Origin: Stappia sp. TSB10P1A
Lineage (GTDB): Bacteria; Pseudomonadota; Alphaproteobacteria; Rhizobiales; Stappiaceae
NCBI RefSeq assembly: GCF_900185725.1
Contig: NZ_FYAU01000015.1
Span: 1-64,000 of the forward strand
Length of the DNA stretch: 64,000 bases
Direction of reading: 5' to 3'
The notes under the pieces are model-generated. The model did no database searches. It was given only the letters and a program-made list of their open reading frames with translations, and was not told where the DNA came from. The first letter of the stretch is position 1. Every line of letters starts with the position of its first letter. A program made the translations under genes and the position numbers. Below, one piece after another: positions 53,624-62,014 of this stretch.

Positions 53624-54571
53624 TCAGTCGTAGAAGTCGTGCGGCGCCTTGCGGAACGCGGCCCAGCCGTCGGGGTCGTGGCCGGTGACGACCATCGCGC
53701 CGGTGTCCTTCGCGATCCGGCGCAGCTTGGCGACGGAGTTGGCGGCATCGGCGGCGGAGTGAACCAGTCCCGGCAGCGCCCGGTCCTCCCAGTGGTCCTG
53801 GGTGTAGGCGGCATCGATGGTCAGCAGCACCGGTCCGGTCTGGGGGAGGGTGACCAGAAACGACATGTGTCCGGGAGAATGGCCGGGCGTGAAGATCATC
53901 CGCACCGTGCCGTCGCCGAACAGGTCGTAATTGTCGGTGTAGTCGCCGCCGAGAAACTTCCAGTCGAGGCCCGGCCGGTCGAAATCCGAGCGGATATAGG
54001 CGCCCTGGGAGAACCAGTGGGGGCGGAAGGCATAGTCGTATTCCGCCCTCTGCACGACATAGGTGGCCTTCGGGAAGCGGCCGATGGCGCCGGTGTGGTC
54101 GAGATGCAGGTGCGACTGCAGGACGTAGCGCACCGTATGCGGCGCCACATCCACCATCTTGAGCTGCTCGATGCAGTTCTCGGACAGGCCCATGACCGGG
54201 TCATAGGCATCCACCACCTTGCCCCAGTGTCCGCGCTTGTCGACGGCGACCTCGGCGGCATTGCCGCCATCGATCACCACGTTGCCCTTGGGGTGGCGGA
54301 TCAGGAACCACGGCACGGGGATCTCGAAGTCCTCCTCACCCTGGTTCATCTTGATGTATTTGAGCTTGGTGCGCAGCGTGCCGGTCTGGAACATGTGCAG
54401 CTCCATCCCCGAGGACTTGCGCCGCCGCGCCGGCGTTGCGGCCGGTGCCGGCGTCGGCGCGAAGACCGGGCGGGGGGCAAGCGCCGAGCCGTCCGCGCGG
54501 CTCCTGCCGCCGGCGCCATCCGCTTCGACCTCGACCCGCAGGCCCTTATCGTCGAACTCCACGATCTTCAT
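53624..54571 (-). CDS. Metallo-beta-lactamase-fold lactonase (AttM/BlcC type) with N-terminal KIVEFD extension
   Basis: A 315-residue protein. From Met56 on it follows the AttM/BlcC/AiiB lactonases closely: the zinc site SHLHLDHTG, FTPGHSPGH, TIDAAYTQDHWE and VTGHDPDGW. These enzymes open gamma-butyrolactone and acyl-homoserine lactones. The first 55 residues are an extra module: MKIVEFDDKG, then an acidic and Pro/Ala-rich linker ending APAATPARRRKSSG. The KIVEFD and PAATP-ARR pieces recur at the C-terminus of the ABC ATPase of this operon. The alcohol and aldehyde dehydrogenases downstream would complete conversion of 4-hydroxybutyrate to succinate. Confidence 0.91.
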   Translation of the reverse strand: MKIVEFDDKGLRVEVEADGAGGRSRADGSALAPRPVFAPTPAPAATPARRRKSSGMELHMFQTGTLRTKLKYIKMNQGEEDFEIPVPWFLIRHPKGNVVIDGGNAAEVAVDKRGHWGKVVDAYDPVMGLSENCIEQLKMVDVAPHTVRYVLQSHLHLDHTGAIGRFPKATYVVQRAEYDYAFRPHWFSQGAYIRSDFDRPGLDWKFLGGDYTDNYDLFGDGTVRMIFTPGHSPGHMSFLVTLPQTGPVLLTIDAAYTQDHWEDRALPGLVHSAADAANSVAKLRRIAKDTGAMVVTGHDPDGWAAFRKAPHDFYD

Positions 54572-54602
54572 CGGGCGATCACTCCTCCGGCGGCGGCGCG
54601 GC

Positions 54603-55451
54603 TCATGTCCGCTCCTCGATGATGCGCAGCGCTTCCCTCAGGTAGACGGCGAACAGCGGATAGTTTTCGGACATCGGGAAATGGCCGATGTCCTCCATCT
54701 CGATGTAGATGCCGCCGGGGATCTGGCGGGCGGTGTTCTCGGTTGCTTCGGGGGGCGTCAGATAGTCGTAGGTACCCGTCATCATGATCACCGGGCAGCG
54801 CCGGGTATCGATGTTGCCGAGCTGGCCGCGCAGGTCGTGGTCGATCGAGTAGAAATAGAGATCGCCCCGGAACACCTCGGAGCCTTGCGTGTAGTAGTGC
54901 CAGGTCAGCCAGCGGTCCTGGTCGGGGGACTGCGGCGCCATCAGATCCCACACGCCGGAGGCGCAGACCTGAGCGGCGTTGGCGTGGGGATGCCGCCACC
55001 AGTCCAGGAAGAAGCCGGGGGCATGCTCCGCCGCCTCGACCGGGATCACGGCGCGGAAGCGGTCCGGATGGTGCAGGGCGAGCTGAAGGGCAAGGTTGCC
55101 GCCGAAGGAAGAGCCCATGAAGATCGGGTTCTTCAGCTCCAGCGCGTCGCAGAACGCGACGACGAACTTCATGTAGTGATCGGCGGTGAGGAGGTACTCC
55201 TCCTTCCACCATTCGCGATTGTGCGGCGGGTCGGACTTGCCGTGCCGGGCCAGATCATAGGCGATCACGTCGTAGTCCCGGGTGATCGCCTCGTCCTCCA
55301 GCAGGCCGCGCCACTGATGATTGTGGCAGCCGGCCGTATGCTGGCACACCAGGGGCTGTCCCTGGCCGTTGCGCAGGTAGAACACCTTGTATTCATAGCC
55401 GTCGACGTCGATGGTCACATAGCGACCGATGACCGGCGAGTGCTTGGCCAT
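54603..55451 (-). CDS. Alpha/beta hydrolase
   Basis: A 282-residue hydrolase of the alpha/beta fold. The nucleophile elbow is GSSFGGNL, the oxyanion-region motif is HTAGCHNHQW, the acid is likely Asp in TGTYDYLTP, and the catalytic His is in EDIGHFPM. It lies between the SCP2-like gene (36 bp) and the lactonase gene (31 bp). It may hydrolyse an ester or lactone that enters the same pathway as the lactonase. The exact substrate is not visible. Confidence 0.88.
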   Translation of the reverse strand: MAKHSPVIGRYVTIDVDGYEYKVFYLRNGQGQPLVCQHTAGCHNHQWRGLLEDEAITRDYDVIAYDLARHGKSDPPHNREWWKEEYLLTADHYMKFVVAFCDALELKNPIFMGSSFGGNLALQLALHHPDRFRAVIPVEAAEHAPGFFLDWWRHPHANAAQVCASGVWDLMAPQSPDQDRWLTWHYYTQGSEVFRGDLYFYSIDHDLRGQLGNIDTRRCPVIMMTGTYDYLTPPEATENTARQIPGGIYIEMEDIGHFPMSENYPLFAVYLREALRIIEERT

Positions 55452-55487
55452 ACCGGAGTCCTTCAGGTCTGGGATTGAAACGCGGGG

Positions 55488-55877
55488 TCAGACGGGAACG
55501 CCGACCTTGCGCAGGAGCTCGAACTGGACAGTGAAGTTCCGCAGGTTCTGCATCATCACGAGGGTGTTGCCCTCGATCTTCAGGTCGCGGCGGAAACTTG
55601 CTGCCCAGATGCCGTGATACATCGGCTCGGGAACCGGGCGGGCGAACTCGCGCCAGGTCGCCGGACTTGCGCGCAGGGCGAAGTCGTAGGCATCCAGCGG
55701 CCGGGGATCGGTGTTGATGCGATAGACCTTGCCGTCGATCATTTCGACGATGACCTTCGCCGTGCCCATGTCCCACATGTAGGTGCACGTGAAATACTTG
55801 GCCATCGCGCCGATGGTGGCGTCACGATCCGAAGCCTCGCTGAAGCGCACGGCCCAGTCGCGCAGGCTCATCACCAT
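55488..55877 (-). CDS. Small SCP2-like protein
   Basis: A 129-residue soluble protein with weak resemblance to the SCP2 sterol-carrier fold (the DFALRASPATWREFARP and DLKIEGNTLVMMQNLRNF stretches fit strand-helix positions). The assignment is by pattern and remains tentative. ATG 55877 is preceded by GGAGG. It is the first gene of the 13-gene operon, 85 bp downstream of the likely -10 box. A lipid- or hydrophobe-binding role would fit an operon rich in membrane proteins. Confidence 0.72.
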   Translation of the reverse strand: MVMSLRDWAVRFSEASDRDATIGAMAKYFTCTYMWDMGTAKVIVEMIDGKVYRINTDPRPLDAYDFALRASPATWREFARPVPEPMYHGIWAASFRRDLKIEGNTLVMMQNLRNFTVQFELLRKVGVPV

Positions 55878-55931
55878 TGCTGTTCCTCCCCGGAGGCGGC
55901 GCCAGGAGTGCCGCCCAATCCACCCTCAAGA

Positions 55932-55944
55932 AGAACTGCGTTCT
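55932..55944. promoter_or_regulatory. Inverted repeat in the IclR/operon divergent region
   Basis: AGAACTGCGTTCT, a perfect 5-3-5 inverted repeat. It shares the GAAC/GTTC half-site with the neighbouring repeat at 55959-55974. Confidence 0.5.
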
Positions 55945-55958
55945 CCTTGGCGATTTCG

Positions 55959-55974
55959 GTTCAATATGCTGAAC
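55959..55974. promoter_or_regulatory. Likely IclR operator
   Basis: GTTCAATATGCTGAAC, inverted repeat GTTCA-N6-TGAAC. It lies just downstream of the predicted -10 of the minus-strand operon, a position where a bound repressor would block transcription. Confidence 0.6.
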
Positions 55975-55991
55975 TCTTTTCTGTGGACTGA

Positions 55992-56021
55992 ACGTTAGTC
56001 ATCATGCTAGACGCATGTCAA
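55992..56021 (-). promoter_or_regulatory. Sigma-70-like promoter of the 13-gene operon
   Basis: On the minus strand TTGACA (56021-56016), an 18-bp spacer and TAACGT (55997-55992). The -35 is perfect and the -10 is moderate. The GTTCA-TGAAC repeat follows about 18 bases downstream. Confidence 0.5.
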
Positions 56022-56111
56022 GGACAAAACGCGGATACATTGCCTGAATTGACAAGCTGGGCGGGGGGCGTAGAACACTCGCGAAGATTGCAGCGGGCAC
56101 AGGAGGAATGG

Positions 56112-56936
56112 ATGGCGACGGATGGGCTGAAGCCGCGGCTGGTGCCTGCGCTGGAGCGGGGCATACGGATTCTCGATTTCGTGACTCACGCCAGAAATCC
56201 CCCCTCGCTCACCGAGATCGCCCGGGAACTCGAGATCGCCAAGAGCTCCGCGCATACGCTGTGCCACACGCTCACGGAACTGGGACTGCTGATCCGCAGG
56301 CCGGATCAGACCTTCCGCGTCGGCCCGCATGTGATGCGCTGGGCCAACGCCTTCGTTCAGCAGTCCGATGTCGCCGCCGAATTCGCCACACTGTGGGACG
56401 AAGAGACCGAATTGCCGGGTGCGACCATTACCCTGACCGTGCTGGAAGGGGGCGAGGTCGTGTATATCGCGGCGCGGAATTCGGCCATTTCCCACTCCCT
56501 CATCGAGTTTCGCGCCGGCATGCGCCTGCCAGCCTGTTTCACCGCGACCGGCAAGGCCTTCCTCAGCCATATGAGCGAGTTCGAGGTCCGGAGATTGTAT
56601 CCCGAGGGGCTTCCGGAGCCCCGCACGCCCTACAGCGTCAAGGACATCGATACCCTGCTGTCGGAACTGGCGCTGGTGCGGCAGAACGGCTTTTCCGTCG
56701 ACGACCAGCAGGTGGCCGAAGGGATCATCTGCTTTGGTGCGTCCGTCCTCGATTCGCGCAACCGGCCGATGGCGGGTGTCGCTGTCAGCCTGCCGGTCGA
56801 CCGGCTGGAGGACACCAGCCAGGATTGCATCATTGCCAGTGTCCAGCGCATCGCCGCGCGCCTGTCACATCGCATGGGAGCGAATATCGGGTTGCACCAG
56901 ATGACAGATGCCGTCCCTGCAACCGCGAGCGGGTGA
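56112..56936 (+). CDS. IclR-family transcriptional regulator (BlcR/AttJ-like position)
   Basis: A 274-residue IclR protein with N-terminal winged HTH (about 10-65, PSLTEIARELEIAKSSAHTL) and a GAF-like effector domain (ACFTATGKAFLSHM and VAVSLPV are typical). I chose ATG 56112, with AGGAGG 5 bases upstream; the open frame runs 36 codons further back into the control region. It is divergent from the lactonase-containing operon. The Agrobacterium blc operon is repressed by the IclR protein BlcR, so an equivalent role with a 4-carbon effector such as gamma-hydroxybutyrate or succinate semialdehyde is likely. Confidence 0.92.
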   Translation: MATDGLKPRLVPALERGIRILDFVTHARNPPSLTEIARELEIAKSSAHTLCHTLTELGLLIRRPDQTFRVGPHVMRWANAFVQQSDVAAEFATLWDEETELPGATITLTVLEGGEVVYIAARNSAISHSLIEFRAGMRLPACFTATGKAFLSHMSEFEVRRLYPEGLPEPRTPYSVKDIDTLLSELALVRQNGFSVDDQQVAEGIICFGASVLDSRNRPMAGVAVSLPVDRLEDTSQDCIIASVQRIAARLSHRMGANIGLHQMTDAVPATASG

Positions 56937-56979
56937 TCCGCCTCTCCGGTGTTCGGTCGCATGAGGGGGTGAGGCAAGG

Positions 56980-57885
56980 CTAGCGCTTGCGGACCTGCGC
57001 GCAGGCCCAATCCGCGAAGGCCTGGGCCAACTGGCCGCGCGGGCTCTGGTCGGGCATCGCGATGTAATAGGCGGCGGTGGAGACGAGGGCCGGCGCATCC
57101 AGCAGCAGCAACTCGCCGGTCGCCAGTTCGGTCTCGATCAGATAGTCGGGCAGCAGCGCCACGCCGAGCCCCGCCTGCGCCGCGGCAATGGTGGTGGCAA
57201 AGCTGTCGAAGCGCGGCCCGCGCAGGCTGAAATCCCGTTCAAACCCTGCCTGGGTCAGCCAGTCCTGCCATTGCAGCGGGCGACCGGCATTCTGCAACAG
57301 CGGCAGGCGTGCCAACACCGTCTCGACCGGCTCGGCCGGGTCCGGCAGGAGCTGCGGCGCGCAGACGGCGACGACCTGCTCGCTGCACAGATAACGGCAC
57401 TCGCCCTGCGGCCAGACCGGATCGCCGAAGTGAAAGGCCAGGTCGCAATGCTCCCGCGCCAGCGGAAAGGGAGCGTCATAGGTGATGACGTCGATCTGCA
57501 AGCCCGGATGGTCGGCGCAGAAGCGGGGCAGGCGTGGCACCAGCCAGCGGCCGGCAAAGGTCGGCAGCGTGGCGATGCGCAGCACCTCGGGACTGTCGCC
57601 GGTGTGCAAGGCGCGCATCATCATCGTCCGGCTGTCCTGCAAGAGCCGCGCCGCCTCGCGCTGGAATTGCAGTCCCGCCGGCGTCAGCACGACCTGACGG
57701 CGCACCCGGTTGAACAGCGCGACGCCCAGTTGCGCCTCGAGATCCTGGACATGGCGCGAGATCGAGCTCTGCGTCAGGTGCAATTCCTCGGCCGCGCGGG
57801 TAAAGTTCAGGTGTCGTGCCGCGCTGTCGAACGACTGCAGCATGATCATGTCGGGTATCAGTCGGCGGCGAAGATCCATGCGCAT
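56980..57885 (-). CDS. LysR-family transcriptional regulator (GcvA-like)
   Basis: A 301-residue LysR protein with HTH at residues 14-72 (SAARHLNFTRAAEELHLTQS) and an effector domain of the GcvA type. ATG 57885 or ATG 57879 are both possible, the latter having AGGA at better distance. It is divergent from amaB across about 250 bp, so it probably controls that gene. It converges with the IclR gene 43 bp away. The 57886-58132 leader contains a direct repeat GCTCGACCGG at 57991 and 58005 of unknown meaning. Confidence 0.92.
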   Translation of the reverse strand: MRMDLRRRLIPDMIMLQSFDSAARHLNFTRAAEELHLTQSSISRHVQDLEAQLGVALFNRVRRQVVLTPAGLQFQREAARLLQDSRTMMMRALHTGDSPEVLRIATLPTFAGRWLVPRLPRFCADHPGLQIDVITYDAPFPLAREHCDLAFHFGDPVWPQGECRYLCSEQVVAVCAPQLLPDPAEPVETVLARLPLLQNAGRPLQWQDWLTQAGFERDFSLRGPRFDSFATTIAAAQAGLGVALLPDYLIETELATGELLLLDAPALVSTAAYYIAMPDQSPRGQLAQAFADWACAQVRKR

Positions 57886-58132
57886 CCTGCATCAACTCAT
57901 GAGATATTAGCACGATTCAATCGATGATCCATGCTTTAGGCAGATGCAAGATGCGATCACCCGCTCAAGGAGCTGACGTGGCGCAGAACGGCTCGACCGG
58001 ATCCGCTCGACCGGAACGGGCCCGACGCGTGAGGCCGGTGACCGGACCTGGACAACGCCGCCGCGCCGCCGACAGGGCCTGAAAACCGATACATGACTGC
58101 CGATAGCTGAACGTCGACAAGGGAACATTCCG

Positions 58133-59641
58133 ATGACCAAGCTGACCGCCGCCACCGCCGAGATCTTTTCCCGGCTTAGCCTCTCGCCCGACCTGCTGAC
58201 CGGCGGCGATCTGGCCACCTTCTCGCCGCTGACGGGAGAGCAGGTCGCGGCCATCGCGACCCATGACCTCGCCACGACCGATCGCATCATCGCCGACGCG
58301 CACAAGGCGTTTCTGGACTGGCGCGGCGTTCCTGCTCCGCGGCGGGGCGAATTGGTGCGCCTGCTGGGTGAGGAACTGCGGGCCAGCAAGAGCGACCTGG
58401 GCCGGCTGGTCTCGATCGAGGCGGGCAAGAGCACCTCGGAAGGACTGGGCGAAGTCCAGGAGATGATCGACATCTGCGACTTCGCCGTCGGCCTGTCGCG
58501 CCAGCTCTACGGCCTGACCATCGCCACCGAGCGTCCCGGCCACCGGATGATGGAGACCTGGCATCCGCTGGGCGTGGTCGGCATCATCTCGGCGTTCAAT
58601 TTCCCGGTCGCGGTCTGGTCGTGGAACGCGGCGCTGGCGCTGGTCTGCGGCAACAGCGTGGTCTGGAAGCCCTCGGAGAAGACGCCGCTGACCGCGCTCG
58701 CCTGCCAGGCGATCCTGGACCGCGCGCTGGCGCGCTTTGGCGATGCGCCCGCGAACCTGTCGCAGGTGCTGATCGGCGGCCCGCAGATCGGCGCGGCGCT
58801 GGTCGAGGACACGCGCGTGCCGGTGATCTCGGCCACCGGCTCGACCCGCATGGGGCGGATCGTCGGTCCCAAGGTCGCGGCGCGCTTCGGCCGGGCGATC
58901 CTGGAACTGGGCGGCAACAATGCGGGCATCGTCACGCCGTCCGCCGATCTGGACATGGCGCTGCGCGCGGTTGCCTTCGGCGCCATGGGCACGGCGGGCC
59001 AGCGCTGCACGACGATGCGGCGGCTGTTCGTGCATGACAGCGTCTACGATCAGATCGTGCCGAAACTGATCAAGGTCTATGGCCAGGTCAGCGTCGGCAA
59101 TCCGCTGGAGACCGATGCGCTGGTCGGCCCGCTGATCGACAAGGCCGCCTTCGATGCCATGCAGTCGGCGCTGGATGCTGCCCGCGCGGCCGGCGGTACC
59201 GTCCATGGCGGCGAGCGCGTCACCGTCGGCCAGGGCGGCTATTACGCCCGCCCGGCGCTGGTCGAGATGCCCAGCCAGACCGGCCCGGTGCTGGAGGAGA
59301 CCTTCGCGCCGATCCTTTACGTGATGCGCTACCAGGACCTGACCGACGCCATCGCCCAGCACAATGCAGTGGGCGCGGGCCTGTCGTCCTCGATCTTCAC
59401 GCTGGATATGCGCGAGATGGAGATGTTCCTGTCGTCCGCCGGCTCGGATTGCGGCATCGCCAACGTGAACATCGGCACCTCGGGCGCCGAGATCGGCGGC
59501 GCCTTCGGCGGCGAGAAGGAGACCGGCGGCGGCCGTGAAAGCGGTTCGGACGCGTGGAAGGGCTACATGCGCCGCGCGACCAACACGATCAACTACTCCA
59601 CCGCGCTGCCGCTGGCCCAGGGCGTCAAGTTCGACATCTGA
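58133..59641 (+). CDS. amaB: L-piperidine-6-carboxylate / alpha-aminoadipic semialdehyde dehydrogenase AmaB
   Basis: A 502-residue ALDH7 (antiquitin) family enzyme that oxidises alpha-aminoadipic semialdehyde, in equilibrium with piperideine-6-carboxylate, to alpha-aminoadipate with NAD. The family hallmark FGGEKETGGGRESGSDAWK is near the C-terminus. SAFNFPVAVWSWN, the general base in LELGGNNAG and the nucleophilic Cys in GTAGQRCTTMRR are present. Length matches the family. A pipecolate-oxidase-like gene lies 1.1 kb downstream, so the pair forms the pipecolate branch of lysine degradation as in Pseudomonas amaAB. Confidence 0.93.
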   Translation: MTKLTAATAEIFSRLSLSPDLLTGGDLATFSPLTGEQVAAIATHDLATTDRIIADAHKAFLDWRGVPAPRRGELVRLLGEELRASKSDLGRLVSIEAGKSTSEGLGEVQEMIDICDFAVGLSRQLYGLTIATERPGHRMMETWHPLGVVGIISAFNFPVAVWSWNAALALVCGNSVVWKPSEKTPLTALACQAILDRALARFGDAPANLSQVLIGGPQIGAALVEDTRVPVISATGSTRMGRIVGPKVAARFGRAILELGGNNAGIVTPSADLDMALRAVAFGAMGTAGQRCTTMRRLFVHDSVYDQIVPKLIKVYGQVSVGNPLETDALVGPLIDKAAFDAMQSALDAARAAGGTVHGGERVTVGQGGYYARPALVEMPSQTGPVLEETFAPILYVMRYQDLTDAIAQHNAVGAGLSSSIFTLDMREMEMFLSSAGSDCGIANVNIGTSGAEIGGAFGGEKETGGGRESGSDAWKGYMRRATNTINYSTALPLAQGVKFDI

Positions 59642-59732
59642 GGCGAGGCAAGACCCCGCGATGCAGGCCGCCGCCGGGCTCCCGCCCAGTGGCGGCTGTG
59701 TCGTGTCTTCCCCGGCGCGAGACTGCCGGGGA

Positions 59733-60620
59733 TCAGGGCTCGCGCAGCTCCTCAAGCAGCGCGATCAGGTCCGCCAGGGCGGCCGAGGGCGGGCGCGCCT
59801 CGGGCCAGACCAGCGCATAGCGGCCCTGCGTGGGGGCATAGCGATCGAAGGCCGGCACCAGTCGGCCACGATGGAACTCGGCCTCGGCCATGGGGCGGGG
59901 CAGCAGGGCCAGTCCAAAGCCCAGCACCGCCGCCTCGGCCAGGGTGGCGAACTGGTCGAACAGCATGCCCCGCAGGCGCGAGGCCTCGGTTCCTTGGGCC
60001 TGGAACCACTCCTCCCAGGCGCCGGGGCGGCCTTCCAGATGCAGAAGCGGCAGCGCCAGCAGCGCCTGCGGATCGTCGATGCGGTCTGGCCGCAGGGTCG
60101 GAGCACAGCAGGGGATGACCTCTTCGCCGGCAAGATCCAGCCAGCACATGCCCGGCCAGTCGCGCAGCCCGAAGTGGATCGCCGCGTCGAAGCGCTCCTG
60201 CGCGAAGTTGAAAGGCTTCAGGCGCGTGCCGAGATTGATCGAGATCTCGGGATGGCGCGCGGCATAGATGCGCAGCCGCGGCGCCAGCCAGGACATGCCG
60301 AAGGCCGGGCGGATGGCAAGGTTCAGGCTGATCCGCGTCCCGGCGGCACGGATGCGCAAGCTGGCGTCGGCCAGATCCTGCAGGCAGTTCCGCGCGGATT
60401 GGGCATAGTCGCGGCCACTGTCGGTCAGCCGGACGCCGCGCCCTTCGCGGCGCAGCAGTTCGACGCCAAGCTGCTCTTCCAGTACGGTCAACTGACGGCT
60501 GACGGCGGAATGGGTCAGCGCCAGATCCTGCGCCGCTGCTGTCACCGACCCCAGCCGGTCCACCGCTTCCAGTGCCAGCAGCGAGGGGATTGAGGGCAGG
60601 AACCGACGCGGCGCAATCAT
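59733..60620 (-). CDS. LysR-family transcriptional regulator
   Basis: A 295-residue LysR protein of the GcvA type with HTH at residues 12-70 (SVTAAAQDLALTHSAVSRQL). It is divergent from the pipecolate-oxidase-like gene and convergent with amaB, and so sits between the two lysine-catabolism genes. Three AAATCGCG-type half-sites lie in the divergent region, which suggests that it controls the oxidase gene. A GC hairpin (59710-59731, CCCCGGC/GCCGGGG) near its stop lacks a T-run. Confidence 0.92.
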   Translation of the reverse strand: MIAPRRFLPSIPSLLALEAVDRLGSVTAAAQDLALTHSAVSRQLTVLEEQLGVELLRREGRGVRLTDSGRDYAQSARNCLQDLADASLRIRAAGTRISLNLAIRPAFGMSWLAPRLRIYAARHPEISINLGTRLKPFNFAQERFDAAIHFGLRDWPGMCWLDLAGEEVIPCCAPTLRPDRIDDPQALLALPLLHLEGRPGAWEEWFQAQGTEASRLRGMLFDQFATLAEAAVLGFGLALLPRPMAEAEFHRGRLVPAFDRYAPTQGRYALVWPEARPPSAALADLIALLEELREP

Positions 60621-60647
60621 GTGAGTTTTCCTTGAGTATCGGTGACG

Positions 60648-60703
60648 AAATCGCGCTTTTTTAGCAGGTTTCGCGATTTATGCTCACGCCAATGTCAAAT
60701 CGC
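60648..60703. promoter_or_regulatory. LysR half-site array before the pipecolate oxidase gene
   Basis: AAATCGCG (60648-60655), its inverted form CGCGATTT (60672-60679) and AAATCGC (60697-60703) alternate in orientation with about 24 bp between starts. The layout resembles multi-site LysR binding in a divergent promoter. Confidence 0.6.
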
Positions 60704-60736
60704 CCGGATCAGGCGGGCACGTTCGGGGACGCTTCC

Positions 60737-62014
60737 ATGACCAGCAAGGGAAATCTTTGGCGGGCGAGTTCTGCTGTTCGGGTCGAGGCACCGGCGCTGG
60801 ACCGCCCGCTGGACGTGGACCTGGCGATCATCGGCGGCGGCTTCACCGGCCAGGCCGCGGCGCTGGAGGGTGCGCGGCGCGGCGCCTTGGTCGCCGTGTT
60901 CGAGGGCGAGACCTTCGGCCACGGTGGTTCGGGGCGCAATGTCGGGCTGGTCAATGCGGGGCTTTGGCTGCCCCCCGAAGAGGTCGTCAGGGCAATGGGC
61001 GCCGAGGCGGGCGGGCGGCTGATGGCGCTGCTGGCCGATGCGCCGCGCCGGGTGTGGTCGCTGATCGAGCGCGAGGGCATCGAGTGCGAGGCGACGCGGC
61101 AGGGCACGCTGCATCTGGCTCATGCGCCTGCCGGCTTTCGCGATCTGGCCGAGCGGCACCGCCAGGGTACGGCCCTCGGCTGGCCGCTGCAATTGCTGGA
61201 TGCGGCGGAAGCGGCCCGCCGCACCGGCAGCAGGGCCTTTCACGGCGCGCTGTTCGATCCGCGTGCGGGTACGATCCAGCCGCTGTCCTATGCGCTGGGT
61301 CTGGCGCGGGCGGCAATTTCGGCGGGGGCGCAGGTGTTCGAGCACAGCCGCGTCAGCCGGGTGCGGCGCGAGGACCAGCACTGGCATCTGAGCGTGAACG
61401 GTCAGCCGGTGCGGGCGCGCAGCCTGCTGCTGGCGACCAACGCCTATTTCGACGGGATCGACATGGGCACACGCCCGGAGATCGTCGCCGTCAACTATTT
61501 CCAGGCCGCGACCGTGCCGATCCCGCAGGACCTGCGCTTGCGCATCCTGCCGGGGCGCCAGGGCTGCTGGGATACGGATCTGGTCATGTCCTCGTTCCGC
61601 ATGGACGCGCAGGGCCGCTTCATCATCGGCGGCATCGGCAATCTGGAAGGGCCGGGACGGGCTGTCCACATGAGCTGGGCGCGCCGCAAGCTGCGTCAGA
61701 CCTTCCCGGAACTGGGCGACCTGCCGTTCGAACATGACTGGTCCGGCCGCATCGCCATGACCGGCGATCACATCCCCAAGATCCTGCGCTTCGGCACCTC
61801 GGCCCTGGCCTGCTTCGGCTATTCCGGCCGGGGGATCGGGCCGGGCACCACTTTCGGCACGCTTGCGGCCGAGGCGCTTTTGACCGGCGACGACACCGTC
61901 CTGCCCGTCGCGCCGGTGACCAGCCACCGCGAGAGCTTCGTTCCCGTGCGCGAGGCCTATTACGAGATGGGCGCCGTCCTGACCCATGCCGTCAAGGCGA
62001 GGGGCGGCGCCTGA
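60737..62014 (+). CDS. amaA: FAD-dependent L-pipecolate oxidase (AmaA-like, DAO family)
   Basis: A 425-residue flavoprotein. The FAD dinucleotide-binding motif IIGGGFTGQAAALEGARRGA is near residue 30 and the second DAO motif FGHGGSGRNVGLVNAG follows. The C-terminal FGYSGRGIGPGTTFG is typical of this oxidase group. It should oxidise pipecolate to piperideine-6-carboxylate, the substrate of AmaB. I chose ATG 60737 over 60680 and 60692 because the LysR half-sites extend to 60703 and GGGGA precedes 60737. Other DAO-family substrates (for example glycine-like amines) are possible, but the amaB neighbour favours pipecolate. Confidence 0.85.
   Translation: MTSKGNLWRASSAVRVEAPALDRPLDVDLAIIGGGFTGQAAALEGARRGALVAVFEGETFGHGGSGRNVGLVNAGLWLPPEEVVRAMGAEAGGRLMALLADAPRRVWSLIEREGIECEATRQGTLHLAHAPAGFRDLAERHRQGTALGWPLQLLDAAEAARRTGSRAFHGALFDPRAGTIQPLSYALGLARAAISAGAQVFEHSRVSRVRREDQHWHLSVNGQPVRARSLLLATNAYFDGIDMGTRPEIVAVNYFQAATVPIPQDLRLRILPGRQGCWDTDLVMSSFRMDAQGRFIIGGIGNLEGPGRAVHMSWARRKLRQTFPELGDLPFEHDWSGRIAMTGDHIPKILRFGTSALACFGYSGRGIGPGTTFGTLAAEALLTGDDTVLPVAPVTSHRESFVPVREAYYEMGAVLTHAVKARGGA

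Noticed and set aside
59710-59731. CCCCGGC/GCCGGGG stem between amaB and the convergent LysR gene as terminator
   Set aside because: No T-run on either strand; kept only as a note in the LysR entry.
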